Origin: CALBPI01 sp038521865
GTDB lineage: Bacteria; Pseudomonadota; Gammaproteobacteria; Steroidobacterales; Woeseiaceae
Reading direction: 5' to 3'
NCBI GenBank assembly: GCA_038521865.1
Contig: JBCBKO010000002.1
Span: forward strand, 124,001-188,000
Length of the DNA: 64,000 nt
The position numbers and the translations under genes are program-made. Position 1 is the stretch's first letter; each line of letters starts with the position of its first letter. Below the pieces are notes generated by a model. The model made no database searches and had not been told where the DNA came from. It worked only from the letters and a program-made list of their open reading frames with translations. This document shows positions 1 to 8,725 of this stretch, in pieces.

Positions 1-593
1 GACTCTCCATCCTGATCGGTACTCAGATGCTTGCCAAAGGGCACCACCTTCCGAACGTCACGCTGGTCATCATTGTCAATCTGGATCAGGGTTTTTTCGC
101 GAGCGATCTGCGTGCGAGCGAGCGTCTCGCCCAGTCATTGGTTCAGGTTGCGGGGCGCGCGGGTCGCGCTGATGAGCCGGGTGAGGTTTTAGTACAGACC
201 GCGTTCCCCCACCATCCGCTGCTCGCCACGCTAGCGACCGAAGGTTACCCGGCGTTCGCCAATGCCGCCCTCGATGAACGGCGCAAGGCCGCGTGGCCCC
301 CGTATCGACATCTGGCCGTGTTGCATGCGGCCGCTAAGACCGAACAGCGTGTCGTTCAGTATCTTCGCGCCGCTGGTGCCGCAATCAACGCGGCGAACGT
401 CGAGGTGCTTGGCCCGGCCCCCGCCGCAATGCTGAGACGCCAAAACCGCTACCGCTATCGTCTGCTCTTGCAGGCATCGGAACGGCGCTCATTGCAGGCG
501 AGCCTCGACCAACTGACCACATGGCTGGCATCAAGACGCGAGGACCACGACGTACGCTGGTCGCTCGACGTCGATCCGCAACACGATATCTGA
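1..593 (+). CDS. priA: Primosomal protein N' (replication restart helicase PriA), C-terminal part
   Basis: This is the last 196 or so codons of PriA, the 3'-to-5' helicase that reloads the replisome at stalled forks. The reading frame is open from the left window edge (frame beginning at base 3), so the gene is cut by the window and not truncated in the genome. Helicase motif VI is visible as QVAGRAGRADEPGEV, preceded by the GTQMLAKGHH segment typical of PriA motif V. The remainder matches the C-terminal domain, including the PPY motif near AAWPPYRHLA. It ends at a TGA 60 bp before argS. Confidence 0.93.
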   Translation, partial: LSILIGTQMLAKGHHLPNVTLVIIVNLDQGFFASDLRASERLAQSLVQVAGRAGRADEPGEVLVQTAFPHHPLLATLATEGYPAFANAALDERRKAAWPPYRHLAVLHAAAKTEQRVVQYLRAAGAAINAANVEVLGPAPAAMLRRQNRYRYRLLLQASERRSLQASLDQLTTWLASRREDHDVRWSLDVDPQHDI

Positions 594-653
594 GTGCTGC
601 TGCACAAATTCGCTAGGGCGCGTTACACTGCCGCGCTTGCTTAGGAGTGCCGA

Positions 654-2405
654 GTGAAAGAAACCATCATCGAGTTGTTGAGCGCCGCTCGCGACCACAT
701 CGCGGAGGCCAGAGACATATCTATTGCCGACTTGCCGGCGGTTGAGCTGAGTCGCACCCGTGACCAGCAACATGGTGATTTTGCGAGCAACCTCGCACTG
801 CAGCTCGCACGCCCCTTGCGCGACAACCCACGCAAGATCGCCGAAGCTCTGATCGATGCATTGCCCGCGCATAGCGATGTCGACAAAGTCGAAATTGCTG
901 GCCCGGGGTTTTTGAACTTCTTCTTGAACGCGAGCCAGTCCACCGCGGTTGTGGCGCGCATCATCGAACAGGAAACAGACTTCCCGCAACTGACCGCAGC
1001 GGCACCGCAACGCTATCTGGTCGAGTATGTTTCGGCGAACCCGACGGGTCCTCTGCACGTCGGACACGGCCGCCATGCCGCCTATGGCGCGACCATCGCA
1101 AACCTGTTGCGGTGTGCCGGACACGAGGTGCACGAGGAGTACTACGTCAACGATGCCGGTCGGCAGATGGACATTCTAGCGGTCAGCACGCTCATCCGAG
1201 CATTACAGGAATGCGGCAACGAGATCGCGCTACCGGCAGCCGGTTATCGGGGAAGCTACATCCGGGATATTGCAGCGGACTGGCTCAAACAGCACGGCGA
1301 ACCGGCACTCAAGGCGGCTGCCCTGCTCGACTCGGCTCCTGAAGATGGTGACGACGATCGCAAGGAAGCTTACGTTGATGCCTTGATCCACAATGCAGAA
1401 CAACACTGGGGCGAATTCGGCACGCTTCGCACTTTTGCCAAAGACGCGATCCTCGACGATATCCGCGATGATCTGGCGGAATTTGGGGTCAAGCCGGACG
1501 CCTTTTTCTCCGAGGCGAGTCTCACCACCGGCGATGCGCTTGAAGTCGCACTCGATGCATTACGCGAGAACGATGTCGTCTACGAAAAACAGGGCGCACT
1601 GTGGTTTCGTGCGACCGATTTCGACGATGAAAAAGATCGCGTCGTGGTGCGTGACAATGGCAAGTCAACGTACTTTGCCTCCGACATCGCCTATCACCTG
1701 AACAAGCGGCGACGCGGGTTCGACGTGCTACTCGATGTCCTCGGTTCTGACCATCACGGCTACGTCGCGCGGGTACGTGCAGGGCTGATCGCCATGGGTG
1801 AACCTGGTGACAGCCTGGATGTTCAACTCATTCAGTTCGTTAGTTTGTATCGTGGCGGCGAAAAAGTGGCGATGGGGACGCGCTCGGGCAACTTCGTCAC
1901 GTTGCGTGACCTGCGTAATGAGGTCGGCAAGGACGCAGCCCGCCTGTTCTACATCATGCGCAGCCACGACCAGCCACTCGATTTCGATCTGGAACTCGCC
2001 AAGTCCAACACCAAGGACAACCCGGTTTACTACATCCAGTATGCACATGCGCGAATCGCGAAGATCTTCCGTGAGGCGGCAGAACAATCGCTGACTTGGG
2101 ATCGGGATGCGGGTATTGCCGGTTTGCCGGAATTGACCAGCAGCTACGAGATCGCACTTTTACAAAGTCTCGATCGATTCGCCGACATCATCGTCAGTGC
2201 GGCTGACAAACGGTCACCGCATATCCTCGTGAACTATCTTCGCGACCTAGCGGCGGAACTGCACAGCTACTACAACAACAGCGACAAAATTCTGGAAGAT
2301 GAAGCACCGGTGAGGAATCGTCGATTGACGCTGATCGCCGCGGTACGTGTTGTGCTGCGCAATGGGCTCAGCATCCTTGGCGTCAGCGCTCCGGAGCGGA
2401 TGTAG
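654..2405 (+). CDS. argS: Arginyl-tRNA synthetase
   Basis: This class I synthetase charges tRNA-Arg with arginine. Its 583 residues match the family length (about 577). The HIGH-type motif is seen in ANPTGPLHVGHGRHAAYG near residue 130, and the KMSKS-equivalent position falls around VAMGTRSGNFVTL, with the class-typical degenerate form. The C-terminus carries the DALR anticodon-binding domain and ends in the usual ERM. The GTG start at 654 is favoured by an AGGAG 6 nt upstream (643-647). A TACACT element at 624-629 could be a -10 box, but no convincing -35 accompanies it. The SPOR gene follows 1 nt after the stop. Confidence 0.97.
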   Translation: MKETIIELLSAARDHIAEARDISIADLPAVELSRTRDQQHGDFASNLALQLARPLRDNPRKIAEALIDALPAHSDVDKVEIAGPGFLNFFLNASQSTAVVARIIEQETDFPQLTAAAPQRYLVEYVSANPTGPLHVGHGRHAAYGATIANLLRCAGHEVHEEYYVNDAGRQMDILAVSTLIRALQECGNEIALPAAGYRGSYIRDIAADWLKQHGEPALKAAALLDSAPEDGDDDRKEAYVDALIHNAEQHWGEFGTLRTFAKDAILDDIRDDLAEFGVKPDAFFSEASLTTGDALEVALDALRENDVVYEKQGALWFRATDFDDEKDRVVVRDNGKSTYFASDIAYHLNKRRRGFDVLLDVLGSDHHGYVARVRAGLIAMGEPGDSLDVQLIQFVSLYRGGEKVAMGTRSGNFVTLRDLRNEVGKDAARLFYIMRSHDQPLDFDLELAKSNTKDNPVYYIQYAHARIAKIFREAAEQSLTWDRDAGIAGLPELTSSYEIALLQSLDRFADIIVSAADKRSPHILVNYLRDLAAELHSYYNNSDKILEDEAPVRNRRLTLIAAVRVVLRNGLSILGVSAPERM

Positions 2406-2406
2406 C

Positions 2407-2994
2407 ATGGCAAAGCGGAAACGCGCTGGTCGAGCACAGAGCCGCAAGGCAACCGGCGGTCCGCACTGGGGATCGCTGTTGGCCGGCTTCGGTGCCGGCA
2501 TCACCATCGCATTGTTCGTCTGGATTTATGGTCTCCCGGAGCTGCGGCGGAGCAACGTATCAGCGCCGAGTACAGCCGCCGCGCAGAACGCCAGCGTGCC
2601 GTCTGAACCTGCCGAAACACCGCCGGAAGTTGTCGTAAAGCCACTGGAGGTCACCGGTGCCGAGTACGACTTCTATGAATTGCTGACCGACGACCAGGTC
2701 GATGTACCGGTCACGGAGACGCTCGGACCTCGCAAACCGCTAGGCGAAATTTCGGAGCCCGGTTCCTACATTATTCAGGCGGGCGCATTCCAAAACCGCG
2801 ACGACGCCGACAGCATGCGCGCCAGAGTGACGATGCTCAATATGCCGGTGCAAATTCAGATCGCACAGGTGCGGGATCAGCGGTTTCATCGAGTCATCAT
2901 CGGCCCAGTGACCAGCCCTGCCCAGGTGAATGACTTCCGCCGACGTCTGGCGGCGGACAATATCGAGCATCAGGTTCGAAAACGTGCCGAGTAA
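2407..2994 (+). CDS. SPOR domain-containing inner-membrane protein
   Basis: A 195-residue bitopic protein resembling FtsN-like SPOR proteins that commonly follow argS in gammaproteobacteria. A basic cytoplasmic N-terminus (MAKRKRAGRAQSRK) precedes one membrane segment at about residues 23-42. An acidic, Pro/Ala-rich periplasmic linker follows, then a C-terminal SPOR domain from about residue 118 (GSYIIQAGAFQNRDDADSM to the end). SPOR domains bind denuded glycan strands at the septum, so a role in division or cell-wall work is inferred. The ATG at 2407, directly after the argS stop, is preferred over the in-frame upstream ATG at 2347 because the upstream extension lies inside argS. Confidence 0.88.
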   Translation: MAKRKRAGRAQSRKATGGPHWGSLLAGFGAGITIALFVWIYGLPELRRSNVSAPSTAAAQNASVPSEPAETPPEVVVKPLEVTGAEYDFYELLTDDQVDVPVTETLGPRKPLGEISEPGSYIIQAGAFQNRDDADSMRARVTMLNMPVQIQIAQVRDQRFHRVIIGPVTSPAQVNDFRRRLAADNIEHQVRKRAE

Positions 2995-4168
2995 CGCGCG
3001 TGCGGCCATTGCGTTTGCAATGCTGGTGCTCGCCGGGTGCACGACACCGCTGACCGAAAGCGAACCTAGGGTTGCCGATCCCGAGGCCGTGCCGGAGGCA
3101 GCCCCCGAACCGCCTCCTGCCGCACTGGAACCTGAACGCGCGGATCCTCGCACACTGCGGCTAACCGTCGCTGCCGTTGGCGACATCATGCTGGGTACTG
3201 ACTACCCGGAAAATCGACTTCCGGATGACGACGGAGTCAGCTTTCTCAGTGCGGTTACGCCGATTCTGTCCAAAGCGGATATCACTTTTGGCAATCTTGA
3301 GGGCGTACTGGTCGACGGTGGCGAACCCGGCAAACGCTGCAGCAACCCAAGCGCTTGCTACCTCTTCCGTTCACCAACGCGTTACGCCGCGCATCTGGCA
3401 GCGGCGGGCTTCGATGTGATGAGCCTTGCCAATAATCATGCTCGCGACTTCGGTGAGGAAGGACGCGACATGACCATGGCAACTCTGGATCGCTTCGGCA
3501 TCCACCATTCCGGCCGTATTGGCGATGTTGCTTCGTGGCAGGTAAACGACCTCAGCGTCGCGATGATTGCTTTTGCGGTCACCAAAAACTCGTTCAGCAT
3601 GCTCGATGTTGTCGATGCGGCTTTCCGCGTGGCGGATCTTGCGACCACACACGACATTGTCATCGTGAGTTTTCATGGCGGCGCAGAAGGGCTCGGCGCG
3701 CTTCACATTCCGTTCGCAGAGGAGACCTACTACAACGAGCCACGCGGCGACGTCGTGGTTTTCGCGCGCGCGATGGTCGACTCTGGCGCCGATTTGGTGT
3801 TGGGACACGGCCCACATGTTGTGCGAGCTATGGAGCGCTACAAAGGACGGCTCATCGCTTACAGTCTCGGCAATTTTGCGACCTACTATGGCATTAGCGT
3901 CGCCCGACTGAAGGGGATCGCGCCGATCCTCGTCACAACCATTGATGGCACCGGCGCCTTCATTGAGGGCGAGCTGATTGCTACGCATCAAATTCGGCCC
4001 GCCGGACCGACTCCTGATCCAGGACGCCGCGCCATCCGCGAAGTGCGTCGGCTGTCCACCGGTGATTTCGGCACCCCCGGCATCACCGTCTCCGAGGAAG
4101 GTGATTTGTCTGCCGTCGAGCGCAGCGAAATTCGAACGGCCGTTCAGCCGCCTGACGCTCGCGACTGA
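2984..4168 (+). CDS. CapA/YwtB-family metallophosphatase-like lipoprotein
   Basis: A 394-residue protein with a lipoprotein signal: the GTG start at 2984 is followed by a hydrophobic stretch and the lipobox LAGC. The PGA_cap/CapA fold is recognisable from AVGDIMLGTDYP, FGNLEGVL, SLANNHARDFGEEG, FHGGAEG, GHGPHVV and YSLGNFATYY, which carry the metal-binding Asp, Asn and His residues. Family members include poly-gamma-glutamate capsule proteins, but most gammaproteobacterial copies have no tested function. No pgs/cap genes lie nearby, so a capsule role is not supported. The start overlaps the SPOR gene by 11 nt. The 3' end overlaps the convergent ACT-domain gene by 25 nt. Confidence 0.87.
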   Translation: MPSNARAAIAFAMLVLAGCTTPLTESEPRVADPEAVPEAAPEPPPAALEPERADPRTLRLTVAAVGDIMLGTDYPENRLPDDDGVSFLSAVTPILSKADITFGNLEGVLVDGGEPGKRCSNPSACYLFRSPTRYAAHLAAAGFDVMSLANNHARDFGEEGRDMTMATLDRFGIHHSGRIGDVASWQVNDLSVAMIAFAVTKNSFSMLDVVDAAFRVADLATTHDIVIVSFHGGAEGLGALHIPFAEETYYNEPRGDVVVFARAMVDSGADLVLGHGPHVVRAMERYKGRLIAYSLGNFATYYGISVARLKGIAPILVTTIDGTGAFIEGELIATHQIRPAGPTPDPGRRAIREVRRLSTGDFGTPGITVSEEGDLSAVERSEIRTAVQPPDARD

Positions 4169-4554
4169 TCTCTCACTTGAACAAGCGCGCTAAGTGCTGC
4201 GTCACGCCTGTCCCATGGGACAAACACATGATCATGATAGTAGCCGGCGATGACGTTGGCGGGGATGTTGTCAGCGCGAAGCGCCTCGGCAACGACAGCG
4301 GTGAGACCTACAGCCTCCAAACTCGAATGAACACGCAAAGTGATCCGGGCATAAGGCGCTGAGGACTCGACGACCTCTGCTGCGAGCGATGCCGGTAGCA
4401 CCAACGTCGTGGCTTCGGATTCCTCGCAGACCATAAATGCGCTCGCTCGCAACTCAGCGGACGGATGGTTGAGCGCCGCGAAGACGAACGGCGTCGGCGC
4501 GAGCTCGGGAGCCATATCGGACAAAAGGCTCGAGAGATTGGTTTCACCGACCAT
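4144..4554 (-). CDS. ACT domain-containing protein
   Basis: A 136-residue protein of the small COG3602-type ACT family. The C-terminal half (SSAPYARITLRVHSSLEAVG through VIAGYYHDHVFVPW) has the alternating beta-alpha pattern and the conserved YYHDHVFVP segment of this family. ACT domains bind small ligands, often amino acids, but the ligand here is unknown. It lies 5 nt downstream of the ntrX-like gene on the same strand, so it is probably the last cistron of the def-to-ntrX operon. Its 3' end overlaps the convergent CapA-like gene. Confidence 0.8.
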   Translation of the reverse strand: MVGETNLSSLLSDMAPELAPTPFVFAALNHPSAELRASAFMVCEESEATTLVLPASLAAEVVESSAPYARITLRVHSSLEAVGLTAVVAEALRADNIPANVIAGYYHDHVFVPWDRRDAALSALVQVRDQSRASGG

Positions 4555-4559
4555 CGGTC

Positions 4560-5918
4560 TCAGTCGTCGCTATTGCCTGCCTGGCGAAAGTCGACGCCCA
4601 GCGAGCGCAGCTTGCGATACAGATGCGTACGTTCCATGCCGACCCGCTTGGAGAGCTGGCCCACCTTGCCATCGCATAAGATCAGCTGCTGAGTGAGGTA
4701 AGCGCGTTCGAATTGCTCACGCGCCTCTCGCAGAGGGAGTGCCAACAAATCCTGCTTCACCAACGGTTCAACCGGCGTCTGTGCCACCGCGAGTTCAGAT
4801 TCGATTTCCTGCAACGATACCTCTTCATCACCACCTGCCAACAGACAGCGCTGTACCATGTTGCGAAGCGATGCGAGATTGCCAGGCCATGGGTAGTTGC
4901 GTAGCCGATTCTGAGCCGCGATGCCGAAGCGCCTGAATTCCAATCCCTTCTGATCGACGAGCGTATCGACGTAATAACGCAGCAAATCCGGTACGTCCTG
5001 TGAGTACTCTCGCAAGGCGGGTACCTTCAAGCCCAATACATTGATTGCAGACAGTAAGTCTCTGCGCAGGCCGTCATCAGCCGCCACCCGCTCGTAGTCG
5101 GCTTGTACCGAAGCAACAACGCGCGCTTCAAACGCTACCGCCTGACTCGAACCAACTGGCGTGAAGCTCCCCTGCTGCAGCGTGGCAGCGAGCAACTTTT
5201 GCACTTTCGGATCGAGATCACTTAGCTCCGATATGAACAGCGTGCCGCCACCCGCACGAGCCAACAGCCCGCTCTTGGTGTCGCCGAACAGTTGCACTTC
5301 GGCGTTTTCAGCGCTCACCGCACCGGCAGACACACTGACGAACGGCGCATCCGACCCCGCGCCTTTCTCGTGCAGATAGCGAGCGATAGCCTCTCTTCCA
5401 CTCCCCGGCTCTCCGGCGATCAGAACGTTGGCATCATGCTGTGCGATCTGCGTCGCGCGCTCACGTAGCTGTCGGACCAGCGGACTGCGGCCCACCGGCT
5501 CGACAATGCTCATCAGCGGCGAAGGGTGTTCGGTGTTTGGTCGGCGTTGGCCCTGCGACAGCCCGCGCTCGACGGTGCGCAGGAGTTTGGCGAGCGACAG
5601 CGGTTTCTCGATGAAATCCACGGCGCCAAGTCTTGTCGCCTCAACCGCGGTATCGACCGTGCCGTGCCCCGACATCATCACCACGGGACACAACCCACCG
5701 CCTTCCGAGGACCACTCGCGCAACAGTGTGATCCCATCGGTATCAGGCATCCAGATATCGAGCAGCACAAGATGCGGGTCGACCGATTCGCGAGCCACTC
5801 GCGCCTCTGCCGCGTCGGCCGCAACCGTGACGGCATAGCCCTCCTCGGAAAGGATCTCCTGGATCAGGGTTCGAATATCCGCTTCATCATCAACAACGAG
5901 AATTCTCGATGCGCTCAT
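4560..5918 (-). CDS. NtrX-like response regulator with sigma-54-type AAA+ domain lacking GAFTGA
   Basis: A 452-residue NtrC-family regulator. The receiver domain (about 1-120) has VVDDE, the phosphoacceptor Asp54 in LVLLDIWMP, and the Thr and Lys of SGHGT and EKP. The central AAA+ domain has a degenerate Walker A (AGEPGSGREA) and GGTLFISEL at the Walker B position. The GAFTGA loop that contacts sigma-54 should lie between LFG and the GG of GGTLF, but that stretch is shortened to DTKSGLLARA. A Fis-type helix-turn-helix is at the C-terminus (KVGQLSKRVGMERTHLYRKL). It overlaps the ntrY-like kinase by 4 nt, so that kinase is its likely partner. It may act as a plain DNA-binding regulator and not as a sigma-54 activator. 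Confidence 0.88.
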   Translation of the reverse strand: MSASRILVVDDEADIRTLIQEILSEEGYAVTVAADAAEARVARESVDPHLVLLDIWMPDTDGITLLREWSSEGGGLCPVVMMSGHGTVDTAVEATRLGAVDFIEKPLSLAKLLRTVERGLSQGQRRPNTEHPSPLMSIVEPVGRSPLVRQLRERATQIAQHDANVLIAGEPGSGREAIARYLHEKGAGSDAPFVSVSAGAVSAENAEVQLFGDTKSGLLARAGGGTLFISELSDLDPKVQKLLAATLQQGSFTPVGSSQAVAFEARVVASVQADYERVAADDGLRRDLLSAINVLGLKVPALREYSQDVPDLLRYYVDTLVDQKGLEFRRFGIAAQNRLRNYPWPGNLASLRNMVQRCLLAGGDEEVSLQEIESELAVAQTPVEPLVKQDLLALPLREAREQFERAYLTQQLILCDGKVGQLSKRVGMERTHLYRKLRSLGVDFRQAGNSDD

Positions 5919-8143
5919 GAGTGCACCCTCCGTGACTCTGATCTTCGAGGCGTGCGCGTCAGCATGGCTTCACGCGCTGTCTCGTTTAATGGCAGAACGA
6001 TACTGATCTCTGCCCCACCTTCGAGCCGATTGCCCGCACTAATCGTACCAGCATGCTCTTCCACCAGCTTGCGTACGATTGCGAGCCCAAGGCCAGTCCC
6101 TTTTGGTTTGGAGGTCACGTAAGGGTCGAAAACCTGGTGAACGCTCGTTGTCTGGAAGCCCGGGCCGTCATCGGTGACCCGGATCTCGACCATCGGTTGA
6201 CCGAACCGCTCGATACTGTCGAGTCGCACCTCAATGGTGCCGGTCTGCCGACCAGCAAGTGCTTCGACCGCATTGCGCAGCAAGTTGTGCAGCATCTGCC
6301 GGACACGACCATTATCCGCTTCGATCGGCGGCAAGTCCGGATTACTCGATAGTGAAATATGCAGGTGCGGTGCCTCCGCGCGGTAAAGCTCCTCAATTTC
6401 AGCGGCCAAGCGCTGCAAACTGAAGCGGGAAATCTGCAAGTCGGGCGTGCGCGCGTAATCGGAAAACGCGTTAACCATCTCTTTCATCGCCTCGACCTGC
6501 TGGACGATCGTGTGGGTCGCTCTATCCAGCATCTGCGAGTCCTCAACCGGCAGCTGCTCGAGATATTTCCGACGCAAACGCTCTGCTGACAACTGAATCG
6601 GCGTTAGCGGATTCTTGATCTCGTGTGCAAGGCGGCGAGCCACCTCGCCCCATGCGGCGTCGCGTTGTGCCTCCAGCAACGTCGTGATGTCGTCGAATAC
6701 GATGACGAAGCCGGCAAGCGCCACGCTGTCGGTCGTCAGTTCCGTACACGCACAGGTCAACACGCGACGACCAGTAGGCTCACGCAACATGACTTGCTCA
6801 CGCCATTCGGTCTCTCCCGAAGCGAAATGCGCACTAGCGATATCGTAGAGCTGACCCAATAGCAGTTCGCCCTCCGCGACGTCCGCCAAACGCTCACCGC
6901 GGCGGTGATCGATATCCACCCCGAGGATATCGGCGGCGGCAGCATTGGCCGTGCGCACCTCGAGCTCCGGGGTAAGCGCAATAACACCGGTCGACAGACG
7001 CGCAAGAATGGTTTCGAGGTTGGCGCGCTCGGTTTCCACCGCACCTCTGATACGCTGCGCCTCGTCACGAGCAGCACGCAGGCGACGCGTCATATCGTTG
7101 AACGAGCTGACCAGCACACCGATCTCATCGCGCGGTGGCGGCGCCAGCTCTGTTTCCAGATTGCCCTTTGCAACGGCTTCGGTACCCGCCACCAGCTGCT
7201 GAATCGGTGCGACCAGACGCCTTGAAAAAAAGAACGCCCCATAAATCGCCGCTAACGCCGACACCAGCAACACGACGGTCAGCGAAAGTGTAAATGTGCT
7301 CTTCAGCGGTGTGCGGAGCAAAACAAGTCGCCGGTAGTCGGCGTAGGATTGGCGAACGTTCGAGACGATTCCGGACAAGCGCTGCGTCACCGGGTACACG
7401 GCCTGGAGAATACGCATGTCCGAGCCCGTTTCGCCGATCAGCGGCACCGCCGTTCGCACCTCATACTGGTCGTCTTCAAGAAGATCCAGACTGAAATACG
7501 GTCGAGAAGCGCGAACAGTCATCAGCACCTCATCGGTCGGCAACAACGGTACGCTGCTGACCGAGCGCTCCGAACTCAACGCGAGAATACGGCTGTTACC
7601 CGAGAAGATGACCAGCTCCAAAGCACCGGAAACCTCGCGCTCCTCGGCGAGCACCTGCAGCCAGCGAGAACTCGGCTGTCGTTCGACGCGTCGCGCAATC
7701 GCCTGCGTTCGACGCAGGCCATTTCGCATCTGTACATCCATGGCGGCACGACTGAGCTCCAGTGCGTCGTCAAGTCCCTGCTCCACCTGCACACTGAACC
7801 AGCTGTCAATCCCGCGATTAATGAACTGCAGCGAAAAGTAGTAAACGACAGACAGCGGCAACAATGCGAGCCCGATAAACGCTGCCACCATACGACTCTT
7901 TAATCGTGCGCCGGGCACCTGGCGGCGAAGGTCCCGGATCAATCGGATGATGTTGCCTAACAACAGACCCGACATGATGGCAATGCCGACACCATTGATC
8001 ACGAGCGTGAGCTGTGACAGGCGGTCGAGCTCAGCAGAATTATTGGAAGTCTTGGCCAGCAACACCAGTGCACTAAGCGCGAGTACCAGTCCCACCGCAG
8101 CAGCGACGGTGTAGAACAGGTGCCTCAGCGATCGAGTAACCAT
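5915..8143 (-). CDS. NtrY-like membrane sensor histidine kinase
   Basis: A 742-residue kinase. Three hydrophobic segments lie near the N-terminus (roughly residues 11-30, 45-67 and 83-105) and a fourth at about 284-306. These are followed by a HAMP domain (RRLVAPIQQLVAGTEAVAKGN), a PAS domain (about 375-490), a HisKA domain with phosphoacceptor His507 in RRLAHEIKNPLTPIQLSAER, and a HATPase domain (N box LLRNAVEA, DDGPGFQ, GTGLGLAIV). This order is that of NtrY. ATG at 8143 is chosen over an in-frame TTG at 8182 because it reduces overlap with the upstream gene to 19 nt and has an AGG upstream. The regulator gene overlaps its stop by 4 nt. The signal sensed is unknown. Confidence 0.9.
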   Translation of the reverse strand: MVTRSLRHLFYTVAAAVGLVLALSALVLLAKTSNNSAELDRLSQLTLVINGVGIAIMSGLLLGNIIRLIRDLRRQVPGARLKSRMVAAFIGLALLPLSVVYYFSLQFINRGIDSWFSVQVEQGLDDALELSRAAMDVQMRNGLRRTQAIARRVERQPSSRWLQVLAEEREVSGALELVIFSGNSRILALSSERSVSSVPLLPTDEVLMTVRASRPYFSLDLLEDDQYEVRTAVPLIGETGSDMRILQAVYPVTQRLSGIVSNVRQSYADYRRLVLLRTPLKSTFTLSLTVVLLVSALAAIYGAFFFSRRLVAPIQQLVAGTEAVAKGNLETELAPPPRDEIGVLVSSFNDMTRRLRAARDEAQRIRGAVETERANLETILARLSTGVIALTPELEVRTANAAAADILGVDIDHRRGERLADVAEGELLLGQLYDIASAHFASGETEWREQVMLREPTGRRVLTCACTELTTDSVALAGFVIVFDDITTLLEAQRDAAWGEVARRLAHEIKNPLTPIQLSAERLRRKYLEQLPVEDSQMLDRATHTIVQQVEAMKEMVNAFSDYARTPDLQISRFSLQRLAAEIEELYRAEAPHLHISLSSNPDLPPIEADNGRVRQMLHNLLRNAVEALAGRQTGTIEVRLDSIERFGQPMVEIRVTDDGPGFQTTSVHQVFDPYVTSKPKGTGLGLAIVRKLVEEHAGTISAGNRLEGGAEISIVLPLNETAREAMLTRTPRRSESRRVHS

Positions 8144-8688
8144 GTGACCTGGTTGCTGTTCACGCGCCAGTCGTTGCGCCAAAACAGCAAGTAGCGCAAC
8201 GAAACCGGATACTCGGAGATGCTCACCCCCGCACGCATGGCGACACGGTAGCGACCGTCGGGCTCGAGTAACGTTGCATCAATGAGCGGCAAATTGTCGA
8301 CACGTCCCAGCGCATTCAGCGCGCCAAAGATGGTCGCGTACGATGTTCTTTGACCGGTATTGAGGTTGCGTAAGGAGTAACGCTCACTGACAGAATCGAA
8401 GCGCAGCTCGTGTTGAACCCGCACGGTGTCGATCTTGCCGTCAAGCCACCAGCGGCGAACACGATCGATTTCGAACTCCATAACGAACTCGAGCGCTATG
8501 CCGCCGGCGAGCGCCTCATCGATGCGATCAGACAGTTGGTACTGCAGGCGCGCATCGGCGAGATGAACGCCATCAACAAGCTCGGAGTCCGCTGATCGAA
8601 TCTCGACGCTTCCTCCATCAGCATGAGCGACAGCGGAGCCAAACCCCGTGACGATGCAAAAGCAGATTGTGGTCACAAGGCGCTTCAT
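8125..8688 (-). CDS. DUF4390 family exported protein
   Basis: A 187-residue protein with a signal peptide (MKRLVTTICFCIVTGFGSAVAHA, predicted cleavage after AHA near residue 23). The mature part has the DUF4390 pattern, including YQLSDRIDEALAGGIALEF, a tryptophan-rich RRWWLDGK, YSLRNLNTGQ and the terminal LFWRNDWRVNSNQVTWLLDR. No biochemical role is established. It sits between rsmB and the ntrY-like kinase in the same order as in several gammaproteobacteria, which suggests a periplasmic accessory to the kinase, but that is inference. The ATG at 8688 is chosen because it directly precedes the signal peptide. An in-frame start at 8814 would run into rsmB. Confidence 0.82.
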   Translation of the reverse strand: MKRLVTTICFCIVTGFGSAVAHADGGSVEIRSADSELVDGVHLADARLQYQLSDRIDEALAGGIALEFVMEFEIDRVRRWWLDGKIDTVRVQHELRFDSVSERYSLRNLNTGQRTSYATIFGALNALGRVDNLPLIDATLLEPDGRYRVAMRAGVSISEYPVSLRYLLFWRNDWRVNSNQVTWLLDR

Positions 8689-8725
8689 GTCAGAGATTCC
8701 GACCGCGGTTCGAGTTCGTGTGAAT

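Noticed and set aside
2984..4168. Capsule (poly-gamma-glutamate) synthesis locus
   Set aside because: Only a CapA-like protein is present; no capB, capC or ligase genes are nearby, so the capsule role is not supported.
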